From contig JAPOKN010000015.1 of NCBI GenBank assembly GCA_029977605.1, positions 1-24,124 on the forward strand: 24,124 nt of DNA, in the 5' to 3' direction. Position 1 is the first letter of the stretch. The number at the start of each line of letters is the position of its first letter. Positions 1 through 9,600 of this stretch are shown piece after piece. This DNA comes from Methanobacteriota archaeon (GTDB lineage Archaea; Thermoplasmatota; Poseidoniia; MGIII; CG-Epi1). The notes beneath the pieces were generated by a model that worked only from the letters and a program-made list of their open reading frames with translations, searched no databases and was not told the origin of the DNA. A program made the translations under genes and the position numbers.

Positions 1-678
1 AGTAGAATAGTTTCTAACATTGTCTCATCTGATGATCACTCAGTCACTGGTAATTGGGTTTTAGAAGAAAAGAAAGTTCATTCTCATGCTCATGAAGCTC
101 CATTCGTTATGACTTTACCTCTTATGATTCTCTCTTTACTCGCCGTAACCTCTGGATTGACTTTAGTTTTCGGCGGTGGATTTAGTTCCCACGTATATTA
201 TGGCGAGCCTCACGAATCTCATGGGATGATTCAATGGGAAATTATTGATCACATATTGTCCTCATCCTTAACTTATTTATCTGTAGCAGTAGGATTAACG
301 GGTATCTTTTTCGGTGTTATATTTTACAAGCGTGGCCCTGATGGTAATGCAGCTTTTTCCACTGACTTTGTTAAAGATACATGGATACTGAATGTCTCTC
401 ACACATTTTTGTCTAATAGACTTTACATGTCCGATTTATTCAATTGGTTTGGTTTGAGAACATGGGACACTTTTGCACAAATGTCAGATTGGTTTGATAG
501 AAATATAATTGATGGTATTGTTAACAAAATAGCTTCACTTTCAATGCAATTTAGTAATAATGCAAGGAATATTACTACTGGATTTACCGGCCATTATGCT
601 TCCTTAACAATTGGAGGTTTAGGCGCTCTTGTTCTACTAACTCGAGTAGTTATGCCTTTCATGGGGTGGTCAATTTGA
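1..678 (+). CDS. nuoL: NADH-quinone oxidoreductase (complex I) subunit L, C-terminal part
   Basis: This is the C-terminal 225 residues of the largest antiporter-like, proton-pumping membrane subunit of complex I; the gene enters from the left edge with frame 1 open from base 1, so the ATG at 109 is internal. The visible part has the late transmembrane helices (for example the MTLPLMILSLLAV helix and the LTYLSVAVGLTGIFFGVIFY helix), then a long amphipathic stretch (about residues 105-195 of the fragment) matching the lateral helix HL, and a final membrane helix (LTIGGLGALVLLTRVVM). HL and a closing helix are specific to the NuoL member of the NuoL/M/N trio, which with the following nuoM and nuoN makes the call firm. 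The stop TGA (676-678) overlaps the start region of the next gene, so the genes are translationally coupled. Confidence 0.93.
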   Translation, partial: SRIVSNIVSSDDHSVTGNWVLEEKKVHSHAHEAPFVMTLPLMILSLLAVTSGLTLVFGGGFSSHVYYGEPHESHGMIQWEIIDHILSSSLTYLSVAVGLTGIFFGVIFYKRGPDGNAAFSTDFVKDTWILNVSHTFLSNRLYMSDLFNWFGLRTWDTFAQMSDWFDRNIIDGIVNKIASLSMQFSNNARNITTGFTGHYASLTIGGLGALVLLTRVVMPFMGWSI

Positions 679-2552
679 TTAACTTAAGATTACCTTTGGC
701 TTTTGTTTTTGTATTATTGCTATCAGGCGTTTCTTCAGCAGAAGATCACACTGTTTTAGTAGGTACAGAAGACAATCCGTACATATTTAGTGAAGCTAAC
801 CTAGTTATTGCTCCCGGTGATAATGTAACTTTTATTTGGACTCCAGGTCAACCTCATAATGTTGCTCAAGTCGAATCATCAAGTTCTAATGTTTACGTTT
901 CAGGGGGAGATATTATTTTCTTCTATTCAGGTGAACCAGTAGATGGTATTGAATGGGTATTGAATTCAACATATACTCAAGAGGAAGGGATATTGTATTA
1001 CATTTGTGAACCGCATGCAGGGTTACAAATGAGAGGACAAATTGTCATAGAGAGTAGGCCCGACATGACTATGGAGCTCGGTGACTTTCCTTGGTTGTCT
1101 TATCTTTTAGTTTTCCCTTTGATTGGTGCCCTTTGGTGCTTTGCTTTCAGAAATAGTCCTGAGGCTCATAAGTATATTGCATTGAGCACTACTCTCTTTA
1201 CTTTAGCAATTTCAGTTATTGTTTTTATCAAAGCTGGAAGTGGTAACGGTTTTAGATTAATGGAGGAGTATGAATGGGCACCTAACCTTGGAGTATCTTT
1301 ACTTCTTGGAGTTGACGGTTTGAGCAGTCCTTTAGTACTGCTTACGGGAATTATTTGCCCTTTGACAGTTATATTTTCTTGGCACGAGAAGGAAAAACCA
1401 GCTCTATTTTTCGCCTTGCTTCTTGTAATGCAAACTGCTCTTTATGGGGTATTCATAACGCTAGACTACTTTGTATTTTATATCTTTTGGGAAGTAGTTT
1501 TGATTCCTATGTTCTTCCTTATTGCGATTTGGGGAGGCGATAACAGAAGGTATGCTTCGATTAAGTTCTTCATTTATACTTTTACAGCATCCGTGATAAT
1601 GTTAGTTGGTTTTATGGCGCTTTATTTTGAGGCCGGCGTAAACTCATTTTCCATGATTGATATTGCTAATAATAGTTCAGGTTTTTCTAGGGAATTTCAG
1701 ATATGGGTTTTTGCAGCTTTGTTCATTGGTTTTGCAGTTAAGATCCCTTCAGTTCCTTGGCACACTTGGCTCCCTGACGCTCATGTGCAAGCTCCCACTG
1801 CAGGTTCTATACTTCTTGCCGGCGTTATGTTGAAGATGGGACTGTATGGACTTATGAGGGCTGCACTTCCTCCATTGCCTATCGGTGCTGAGTTTTTCGT
1901 TCCTTTGATGGTAGCATTAGCTATAATTTCTATTTTGTATGGAGCAGTTCTAAGTTTAGGTCAGACAGATCTCAAGAAATTAGTTGCATACTCTAGTGTT
2001 TCACATATGGGTGTGGCTTTGTTAGGTGTTGCAACTATGACAGAACTAGGCTTTGCCGGTGCAGTATTCATGATGTTCGCTCATGGCATTCTCAGTCCTG
2101 CGATGTTCATGGTCGCCGGTGTGTTATTACATCAACTTGGTACTAGGGAAATTCCTAAGTTGGGAGGCATTGCACAAAGTCAGCCAACGACTACAGGTCT
2201 GTTTGTAGTTATTTTCATGGGCAGTCTAGGTGTTCCAGGAATGGCTGTATTTGTTTCTGAGCTAGCTGTATTTATAGCATTTTTCCAGTCTCACGGTTAC
2301 TTACTGCTTTTACCTATCTTCGGCATGGTCATTACAGCCGGATATCATCTATGGGCCTTACAAAGAGCTATTTTTGGTGCTGAAAACGAAAGTGTTGATA
2401 TTAAAAAGGTCCATGAGGCTCCTTGGTATGAAATGTATCCTATGTTTATTTTGATTATTATAGCAGCATTCTTCGGGATTTTCCCGCATTATTTGATGGA
2501 TCCTATTTCAGTAGCTTCTTATGATATACTTGACTTTATGGGGGTTCTATAA
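666..2552 (+). CDS. nuoM: Cupredoxin domain fused to complex I subunit M
   Basis: This 628-residue protein has three parts. Residues 1-25 look like a signal peptide (hydrophobic core LAFVFVLLLSGVSSA). Residues 26-130 are a blue-copper (plastocyanin/halocyanin-like) domain with all four type 1 ligands: His64 in GQPHNV and Cys114, His117, Met122 in YICEPHAGLQM (C-x2-H-x4-M). Residues about 137-628 are a full-length NuoM antiporter-like subunit, with the expected Glu276 in FWE, Lys359 in FAVKIPSVPWHTWLPDAH and Lys390 in VMLKMG. NuoM normally starts at its first membrane helix, so the N-terminal domain is an addition. It would sit on the outer face, where the 14-helix core of this family has its N terminus. 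The start could be GTG 666 or TTG 675; both lie behind a GGGGTGG stretch and overlap the nuoL stop. There is no frameshift between the domains. The fusion is seen directly; its electron-transfer role is inference. Confidence 0.95.
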   Translation: MVNLINLRLPLAFVFVLLLSGVSSAEDHTVLVGTEDNPYIFSEANLVIAPGDNVTFIWTPGQPHNVAQVESSSSNVYVSGGDIIFFYSGEPVDGIEWVLNSTYTQEEGILYYICEPHAGLQMRGQIVIESRPDMTMELGDFPWLSYLLVFPLIGALWCFAFRNSPEAHKYIALSTTLFTLAISVIVFIKAGSGNGFRLMEEYEWAPNLGVSLLLGVDGLSSPLVLLTGIICPLTVIFSWHEKEKPALFFALLLVMQTALYGVFITLDYFVFYIFWEVVLIPMFFLIAIWGGDNRRYASIKFFIYTFTASVIMLVGFMALYFEAGVNSFSMIDIANNSSGFSREFQIWVFAALFIGFAVKIPSVPWHTWLPDAHVQAPTAGSILLAGVMLKMGLYGLMRAALPPLPIGAEFFVPLMVALAIISILYGAVLSLGQTDLKKLVAYSSVSHMGVALLGVATMTELGFAGAVFMMFAHGILSPAMFMVAGVLLHQLGTREIPKLGGIAQSQPTTTGLFVVIFMGSLGVPGMAVFVSELAVFIAFFQSHGYLLLLPIFGMVITAGYHLWALQRAIFGAENESVDIKKVHEAPWYEMYPMFILIIIAAFFGIFPHYLMDPISVASYDILDFMGVL

Positions 2553-4045
2553 TGGATTCTACTTTCTTGTTCCTACCTGAAATGATACTAATTGCCAGTA
2601 TTTTGGCAATTCCTGCAATTTATATCGCTACAGAGAGTACAAAGTCTTACTCGATTTGTTCTAATATATCGCTATTCGTAAGTCTTCTACTTGTTGTTTT
2701 GTTTTGGTACTATCCTGATGATGTTTCTTTTGATAAGTCTTCATCATCTTACTTAATTTACGATCATTTTGTAATTAATGATTTTTCACAACTATTCAAA
2801 GTTATATTTTTGATTTCAGCTTTAGCAGTTTCTGTCGTTAGCTCATCATACTTCAAGGAGGATGAGCCTCACCAAGCTGAATATTATGTTCTTTTACTTT
2901 CAAGTGCGCTTGGTATGTTGATTACAGCTTCGGCTAATGATTTCCTTACTATTTTTGTAGGAATTGAGTTGTCAGCTTTCAGTAGTTATGGCTTGGTTGC
3001 CTTCAGAAAGACAAATGATAAGTCTACTGAGGCTGGAGCAAAATATTTGCTTATTGGGGCCTTTTCATCTGCTCTAACTCTATATGGAATATCTCTTCTG
3101 TACGCATTAACTGGTTCAGTTACTTTTGAAGGTGTTAATGCTTTCCTTACTGGCTTGGAAAATGGAGTTATTGATGGAGATTTCAATGAATTAGTATTCA
3201 TATCAAGCTTATTTATCATTGCAGGTTTGGGTTTCAAAATTGCAGTAGTTCCTTTCCATGCTTGGGCTCCTGATGTGTACGAGGGTGCACCTACCCCTGT
3301 CACTGCATTATTGGCAGCAGCAAGTAAAGCGATGGGTTTTGTTGCCCTTCTCAAAGTCTTCATATTTACACTTGAACCTTTCGCAGATGAATGGAAATTA
3401 GTGTTCGGAATTATAGCTCTTGTATCTATGACTATAGGTAATTTGGCTGCTTTATCTCAAAAAGATATTGGTAGAATGCTTGCGTATTCATCTATCGCTC
3501 AAGCTGGTTACATACTTATCGCATTCCCTGCTCTAACTCAAGATGCAGTTTCAGGCGCCATAGCTCATACTATGGTTCACGCTTTCATGAAGGGTGGTGC
3601 TTTCATCGTAGTTGCTGGTGTTGGCGCTGCAGGTTTGGGTTACAATGTGAGTTCTTTTAAGGGTCTTGCAAAAAGATCACAACTTCTTGCGTTGACTATG
3701 ACCGTTTGTTTACTTTCATTAGTTGGTCTTCCACCACTTGCAGGTTTCATCAGTAAGTTCTTATTATTCTACGGCGTTCTACAGGCAGGTGTGGCTGGTG
3801 AAACTTGGATAATAGCTCTAGTTGTAGCTGGTGTTTTGAATTCTGCACTTTCCTTGTATTATTATCTGAAAGTCATTCGGTTCATGTATCTTTATGATCC
3901 TGAAGATTCAGATGATGTTGAATTTTCGACTTCAATAAGATATACTTCATTACTTGTTATCTTATTCCTTGTACTAATTCTTCCATTATTCTATCAAGAT
4001 CTTTATTCTCTTTGTGAAGATGCCTCTAGAGAACTCTTTGCATGA
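2552..4045 (+). CDS. nuoN: NADH-quinone oxidoreductase (complex I) subunit N
   Basis: A 497-residue, multi-pass antiporter-like subunit of the complex I membrane arm, the one nearest the quinone site among NuoL/M/N. Family residues are in place: Glu139 in FVGIELSAFSSYGLVAF, Lys229 in GLGFKIAVVPFHAWAPDVYEGAPTPV and Lys259 in AAASKAMGF, followed by the RMLAYSSIAQAGY helix. Its length is usual for NuoN, with no added domain. The ATG shares one base with the nuoM stop (TAATG at 2550-2554), and its stop overlaps the next small ORF by ATGA, so it belongs to a tightly coupled nuoL-M-N operon. Whether the complex takes electrons from NADH, F420H2 or ferredoxin cannot be seen, because the input subunits lie outside the window. 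Confidence 0.96.
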   Translation: MDSTFLFLPEMILIASILAIPAIYIATESTKSYSICSNISLFVSLLLVVLFWYYPDDVSFDKSSSSYLIYDHFVINDFSQLFKVIFLISALAVSVVSSSYFKEDEPHQAEYYVLLLSSALGMLITASANDFLTIFVGIELSAFSSYGLVAFRKTNDKSTEAGAKYLLIGAFSSALTLYGISLLYALTGSVTFEGVNAFLTGLENGVIDGDFNELVFISSLFIIAGLGFKIAVVPFHAWAPDVYEGAPTPVTALLAAASKAMGFVALLKVFIFTLEPFADEWKLVFGIIALVSMTIGNLAALSQKDIGRMLAYSSIAQAGYILIAFPALTQDAVSGAIAHTMVHAFMKGGAFIVVAGVGAAGLGYNVSSFKGLAKRSQLLALTMTVCLLSLVGLPPLAGFISKFLLFYGVLQAGVAGETWIIALVVAGVLNSALSLYYYLKVIRFMYLYDPEDSDDVEFSTSIRYTSLLVILFLVLILPLFYQDLYSLCEDASRELFA

Positions 4046-4302
4046 TTGATGAAAATAGTGAACAGTTTAAAATATTTGATAATCTTTGGGAAGGTAAAAC
4101 TCCTAAAGGTTTTAACATTACTAAGAAAAACTCTTTTCGATCACGAATGAAAAATTCATGCCACCAAGAAGGTTTGGAATACTCTAAAATTAATTCATAT
4201 TTAGTATATTCAGGATTATCAAAGAAGCTGGATCAAGATACTATAATCAAAAATGATATTAAAATTACGAGTCCTCCTAGAAGGCATTTACGTAAGTTCT
4301 AA
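4042..4302 (+). CDS. Small hypothetical protein at the end of the nuo operon
   Basis: An 86-residue, strongly basic, soluble-looking protein that I do not recognise. It has no membrane segment, no signal peptide and one cysteine (in SCHQEG), and it ends in a basic tail (PPRRHLRKF). The case for a real gene is positional: its ATG overlaps the nuoN stop as ATGA (4042-4045), the usual sign of translational coupling, and no other gene fills this space. Its last four bases overlap the end of the convergent prenyl synthase gene. A complex I accessory or assembly protein is possible from context only; it could also be a lineage-specific orphan. Confidence 0.6.
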   Translation: MIDENSEQFKIFDNLWEGKTPKGFNITKKNSFRSRMKNSCHQEGLEYSKINSYLVYSGLSKKLDQDTIIKNDIKITSPPRRHLRKF

Positions 4303-5264
4303 ATTTTGTCTTTACTTATCAATTGGTTAGAAAAAGATAATGGTACTTCTTCAAGTAGTGTCTTATAATTTGAGTCAGGTACTTCCGAAAGAGATTTTCT
4401 TGCTACTTGCATCCACGGTGTTACTAGCTCTTCATAAACTTGTTGAGCATCTGCTAAGTCTACAACTTGTATTAGTCTTTTTGAATTTCCTCCATTAAGG
4501 AATTCATTAACTGCATCTTGATACTTATGATATTTAGCCAATCTAGTAATTGGAAGAGTAGGTATTCCAATTGCTAAGTCTCCGACCGGAGTTCTTGTAG
4601 CTATTGAGTTGTATAAATCTAAATAATCATCCGTAATTTGATAAATTATTCCTACAGTTTCACCATATTTGTACAAGGGAATGTCCAAATGTGTTTCAGA
4701 TGATACTAGGGCACCTAGTTCAGCAGCAGTTCCGTAGAGAGCACCAGTTTTTTTCTTTATTCTATGAAGGTATACTGACTCGCTGTAATTTTGTTTATCT
4801 GTAAAGTCAGCAATGGCTCCTTCCGACAAATTCCTTATACATTTAGCAAGAGATTTTCCAGTTGCCATCGAAACAGCTCCATGTAATGAACCAGTAGCTA
4901 CCATCAGATCTGCTATCAATATGGCTGAACGCGGTCCAAGTTCTTCCCATAGAGCAGGTGCAGCTCTCCTAAAAGAATCTCCGTCTATCCAATCATCATG
5001 TATTAACGCGCCTCCGTGAACTAGCTCTAAAGCCATACCGCACTCAAACGCCAAATGGGCATCACCGTCCAATGCGTCGGAAACTAATCTGCACAATACA
5101 GGACGTAACATCTTTCCTCCCAAAACTCCTTTTTCTATCAAAGGCGCCATCTCTTTGGATTCCTTAGCAATTTCTACTTTAAGGAAATCTTCGAACTCAG
5201 CTTTAACTACTTCGTAATAGCTGTTTAGTTCTTCGTTAAATATTAGTTTTGTTTTAAGGCCCAT
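4299..5264 (-). CDS. Polyprenyl diphosphate synthase (trans-type, probably long-chain)
   Basis: This 321-residue enzyme adds isopentenyl diphosphate units to an allylic primer. The first Asp-rich motif is HDDWIDGDSFRR (D90, D91, D94), the second is TDDYLDLY (D212, D213, D216), and the substrate-binding GGKMLRP and KKTGAL are at about 49-55 and 171-176. The residues four and five positions before the first motif are Ala and Gly; in this family small residues there let the chain grow past C15/C20, whereas short-chain enzymes have bulky ones. I therefore favour a synthase for a quinone side chain over a C20 lipid synthase, but this is inference. It lies four bases downstream of the PAS-MenA-like gene on the same strand, which fits a pair making and then attaching the prenyl tail. 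The start ATG at 5264 has only a weak GGTAA ahead of it. Confidence 0.9.
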   Translation of the reverse strand: MGLKTKLIFNEELNSYYEVVKAEFEDFLKVEIAKESKEMAPLIEKGVLGGKMLRPVLCRLVSDALDGDAHLAFECGMALELVHGGALIHDDWIDGDSFRRAAPALWEELGPRSAILIADLMVATGSLHGAVSMATGKSLAKCIRNLSEGAIADFTDKQNYSESVYLHRIKKKTGALYGTAAELGALVSSETHLDIPLYKYGETVGIIYQITDDYLDLYNSIATRTPVGDLAIGIPTLPITRLAKYHKYQDAVNEFLNGGNSKRLIQVVDLADAQQVYEELVTPWMQVARKSLSEVPDSNYKTLLEEVPLSFSNQLISKDKI

Positions 5265-5268
5265 ATAA

Positions 5269-6555
5269 TTACCAATATTGTATTCCTAAAATCATCAGTA
5301 TTCCACAAAATGAATGTATGCCAATTGTTCCCCAATTCGACAACGCTAATTCTCTTCGATCATAGTTATTCATGACATAGTAGGATAAGTATAGTGCGAA
5401 AGGAGCTGCTAATAATCCAAGTAGGGCACCTTCAGTTACAATCTCATAGAAAAATAGCGTATACAATGAGGTAAACGCAGAAATCATAAGAATAAGGTAT
5501 CCCCAACTTGCTCTTTCTAAACCTAGAACAACAACGAGATGATTCTTACCAGCTATCTTATCAGATGCTCTGTCAGGAAACTGGTTAATCCATAGAATAG
5601 CTGTTGTCAACAGTCCAAGGGGTATACCAAACATAAATGCGTCCCATGAGTGGACGCCACTCATTGCAAAAACAGTACCCATAGTCATCAATGGTCCGTA
5701 GTTCAAACCTATGAGAAGTTCTCCCATTCCTTTTCTTGCGACTAATCTAAGTGGAGTTCCAGTGTAGAAGTAAGCAGAGAAAGCTCCAGCTAATCCATAG
5801 TATAATAATCCAAACTTGTCATCATTCAAGTAAGCCATTATTCCAAGGCCGAGAACTCCGGCTAAAACCAAGAATGCAGTAGCCAATTGGAATAATTTCT
5901 TTTCAGTTATGAGTCCAAGTTCGATAGCTCTACTGCCCCCAGAAAGTTGTAAAAAATAATCATTATTTAATTGATCAGTACCACTTGTCCAATCGAAATA
6001 ATCGTTGTAGGTATTTGCTGCAAGATGCAAGAATGAACCTCCCAGAAATATTAATGTGAATAGAACCCAGTCCATTTCAAACAGACTTGCATTAAGGCCC
6101 CATATTACTGCTGCAATAATGGGAATCCAGGTTGCCGACAAGAAAGGTAGTCTTGTAATTGCAACTATTGATATAATTTTAGTCAGAAGAGAAGTATTAG
6201 GCATCGTATCCTCTGGAGAAACGTCTTTCAATTCTCGAGTCCTTCCGCAGTATCCTACGTGCTCACCCTTGATAATAGTGGCAGTAATTTTGAATGAAGC
6301 TGCAAATTGTTCGCCACTTTTTCTAACAAAAGTGGTCTCCGTTGAATAACCATCCTTGTTTTCTTTAGCTTTATCTAGCCAATTTGCAACGTGCCCAAGT
6401 ACAACCATACCTGGTGAGAAAAGTGAGACTCTCTTCTTCCCAATGACTTCATCTGCAGAGTATCCGAATAGCTTTTCAGCATTAGGGTTGAAGGTTTCAA
6501 TTCTTCCTTCTAAGTCACAAGTTATCACACTTACAATTTCTCTTGTTTTGGACAT
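5269..6555 (-). CDS. menA: PAS domain fused to MenA-like UbiA prenyltransferase
   Basis: Read from the ATG at 6555 this is 428 residues. Residues about 5-115 form a PAS domain (ITCDLEGRIETFNPNAEKLF, then GYSADEVIGK, a late TFVRKSGEQF strand and GEHVGYCGRTREL). After a short linker, residues about 125-428 are a UbiA-superfamily membrane prenyltransferase with about eight or nine helices. The first Asp motif is NTYNDYFDWTSGTD (N184, D185, D188) and the second is NQFPDRASDKIAGK (D328, D332). The Q-x-PD-x3-D-x2-AGK form resembles MenA (dihydroxynaphthoate prenyltransferase, COG1575-like) more than lipid or heme O synthases. The frame extends to a TTG at 6615, but a TATA box at 6589-6597 lies inside that extension and PAS homology begins only after 6555. 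MenA enzymes are normally about 300 residues with no sensor domain, so the fusion is unusual. The ligand of the PAS domain is unknown. Confidence 0.88.
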   Translation of the reverse strand: MSKTREIVSVITCDLEGRIETFNPNAEKLFGYSADEVIGKKRVSLFSPGMVVLGHVANWLDKAKENKDGYSTETTFVRKSGEQFAASFKITATIIKGEHVGYCGRTRELKDVSPEDTMPNTSLLTKIISIVAITRLPFLSATWIPIIAAVIWGLNASLFEMDWVLFTLIFLGGSFLHLAANTYNDYFDWTSGTDQLNNDYFLQLSGGSRAIELGLITEKKLFQLATAFLVLAGVLGLGIMAYLNDDKFGLLYYGLAGAFSAYFYTGTPLRLVARKGMGELLIGLNYGPLMTMGTVFAMSGVHSWDAFMFGIPLGLLTTAILWINQFPDRASDKIAGKNHLVVVLGLERASWGYLILMISAFTSLYTLFFYEIVTEGALLGLLAAPFALYLSYYVMNNYDRRELALSNWGTIGIHSFCGILMILGIQYW

Positions 6556-6588
6556 GATATTACCAGTACTTTCTCTCCGATGTAGTAC

Positions 6589-6597
6589 TATATAAAA
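6589..6597 (-). promoter_or_regulatory. Archaeal TATA box for the PAS-menA operon
   Basis: On the minus strand the sequence reads TTTTATATA, a good match to the archaeal TATA element. A start about 25 bases downstream would fall near 6565-6570, giving a leader of roughly 10-15 bases before the ATG at 6555. It sits in the 61-base gap after the carB stop. Its position argues against translation from the upstream TTG at 6615. Confidence 0.65.
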
Positions 6598-6616
6598 GAG
6601 GTACCATAGTGCCAAA

Positions 6617-9600
6617 CTATTTTTTGTTAATTGGCATTAGATAATCGTTTTCTCCTTCCTCTAATGATTGTATAGCAGCCTCAGCCCCAGTTATAGTTGT
6701 TATGAAGGGTATTCCTAGCTCAACAGCTAGTCTTCTCATTTGAGCCCCGTCCGTTGCAGCTCTCTTTCCTGTAGGTAGATTAACAATTAAATTTACATTT
6801 CCCTCTCTCATAATAGACAGTATATCTGGACTCTTTTTGTCTGAAATTCTCCATATTACTTTTGAATCTATATTTGATGCTCTGAGGTGTGATGCAGTTC
6901 CTTTCGTTGCTATAAGTTTGAATCCTAATTTTTTGAGTCTCTTAGCTAGACCTACAAATTCAACTTTGAGTTTGTTAGAAATAGATAGGAAGACGGTTCC
7001 CTTAGTTGGTATTTTCTTGTTTCCTCCTTTCATTGCCTTAAGGTATGCAGTTCCGAAATTTGGTCCATGACCCATTGCCTCTCCGGTCGATTTCATTTCA
7101 GGCCCCAATACAGTATCAAGACCAGTAATTTTTAACCATGAAAAAGTAGGGACTTTTACAGAGGCCCCACTCATAGGTAATATCTCTGGTAAATTCTTAA
7201 TCTTTTCACCTAACATTAAGTTTACAGCTATTCTTGCTAATGGATATCCTGTTGATTTGCTAACAAAAGGTAGTGTTCTACTAGCTCTAGGGTTAGCTTC
7301 TAAAAGATAAATTTTTTCGTCTTTTATTGCAAGTTGAAGGTTAGCAGCTCCCACTACTTTCAAAGATCGTGCAACCTGTTTAGAAATTTTGACAATTTCT
7401 TTCATAGTTTTATCATCTAGAGACTGAGGAGGCAAGACACATGCACTATCGCCAGAGTGAACTCCAGCCATTTCAATTTGTTCCATTATTGCCCCGATTA
7501 CAATATTTTCACCATCAGATATTAAGTCAACATCCAGCTCTACAGCGCCCTCAAGGAATTTATCAACTAAAACAGGTTTTTCTGGAGTAGCATGCGATTC
7601 TAATTTCAAGTATTTATTCAACTGTGAACGATTATGTACTATTTCCATTCCTCTTCCGCCAAGGACAAATGATGGCCTTACTAGTACGGGATATCCTATT
7701 TTCTCAGCGAATTCAACTACTTCGCCAGAATTTTTAGCTGCAGCCCACTCTGGCATGTGTATCCCGTTCTTTTCCATAACTTGGCCACATTTTTCTCGAT
7801 CTTCTGCCATTTCCATATTACTAACAGTAGTTCCCAAAATTTTAGTAGGTAATTTTTCTTGCTTTATATATTCTTCAATGTATGCGGCTAAGTTCACAGC
7901 AGTTTGACCGCCTAGTTGCAATACAATTCCATGAGGTCTTTCCAAGTCTAGTATCTCAAAAATAGCCTCGCGATCTAATGGTTCAAAGTATAATCTATCT
8001 GAAGCGTCAAAATCTGTCGAAACAGTTTCTGGATTGTTGTTTACAACTACAGCTTCGTAACCTGCATCTCTAGCAGCTTGAACTCCGTGAACAGTAGAGT
8101 AGTCAAATTCAATTCCTTGCCCTATTCTAATTGGCCCTGATCCCAAAATAACTATACTTTTACCTGTTTTGATAGGTTCTTTCTTATCTGCATAAGTTGA
8201 GTAAAAATACGGAGTCTTTGCCTCAAATTCACCAGCACAGGTGTCTACCATAAGGAAGCTTGAAATTATTCCAAGTTTCTTTCTCTGTTCCCTTATTTCT
8301 TTTTGATTAATTTGAGTGAGGTGGGAAATATGTTTATCTCCAAATCCATTTCTCTTCAGTTCAATCAACAACTTATCAGGAATATTATCTTTACAGCTCT
8401 CAACTTTAATCTCTAATCGAACAAGTTTGGCTATTCTTTCAATAAAGAATGCATGAAAATCGGTTATGTTGCAAACTTCATTGATAACTTCCTGTGTGGC
8501 CCCTTTGTTCTTGAGATACGTCCAAATAACATGTAACCTTTGATCATTAGGAACCTTCAAATTTTTCTTTAATCTAGTTTCATTCCAATCTAGACATTCG
8601 GGATAACCTTCTCCCTGTCCAATTGAACGCCAAGCTTTCATCAAAGATTCCTCAAACGTCCTACCAATTGACATTGTTTCTCCAGTGGATTTCATTTGTG
8701 TGCCCAATTCGCGATCAGCAAGTTTGAATTTATCAAAAGGCCATCGTGGTATTTTCGTTATTACGTAATCGATTGATGGTTCAAAAGCAGCACTAGTGTT
8801 TCCAGTAACTCGGTTTGGTAATTCATGTATTCGATGTCCTAAGCAAAGCATTGCAGCAATTCTAGCAATTGGTACACCAGTAGCCTTTGAAGCTAATGCA
8901 GAAGATCTTGAAACTCTAGGATTGACTTCTATTAGAATATAGTCCTGTGATTTTGAGTGGTATGCAAATTGAACATTACATCCACCGATTATGCCCAAAC
9001 TCTTTACAACTTTTAGTGCAGATGTACGCAGCTTTTGGTATGCATTTTCAGGTAAGGTAAGAGAAGGAGCTACAACAACAGACTCGCCTGTATGTACACC
9101 CATAGGATCTAGGTTTTCCATAGAGCATACAATAATTGCATTATCATCCTTATCTCTTAGCACTTCAAATTCAAATTCTAACCAACCTAGAATTGATTCT
9201 TCTACAAGTAATTGTTTAACAGGTGAAAGTGCTAATCCTCTTCCAGAAATTACTTCTAACTCTTCTTTAGTGTATGCAATTCCTCCTCCGGTTCCTCCTA
9301 AAGTAAAAGCAGGTCTTACAACAACAGGATAGTTTAGTTCGTCTGCCAATTTCAATGATTCTTCAATTGTGTGAGCAATTCCACTCTTTGCAACAGGCTC
9401 TCCAATTTCTTCCATTCTTTTTCTGAATAAATCTCTATCTTCAGCCATTTCAATAGATTTTAATGATGTACCAAGTATTTTTACATTATATTTTTCCAAA
9501 ACACCTTTCTCATCAAGACCCACAGTTAGATTTAGTCCGGTTTGCCCGCCCATACCTGGTATTATAGCATCGGGCCTTTCTTTCGCGATTATTTTTTCCA

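Noticed and set aside
2986..3363. Minus-strand frame of 125 residues inside nuoN
   Set aside because: It is the complement of conserved NuoN sequence, with low-complexity composition and no start signal.
6556..6615. N-terminal extension of the PAS-MenA frame starting at TTG 6615
   Set aside because: The TATA box of the gene lies inside it, PAS similarity begins only after the ATG at 6555, and the extension has no recognisable content.
8991..9332. Plus-strand frame of 113 residues inside carB
   Set aside because: It is antisense to the conserved first ATP-grasp half of CarB.
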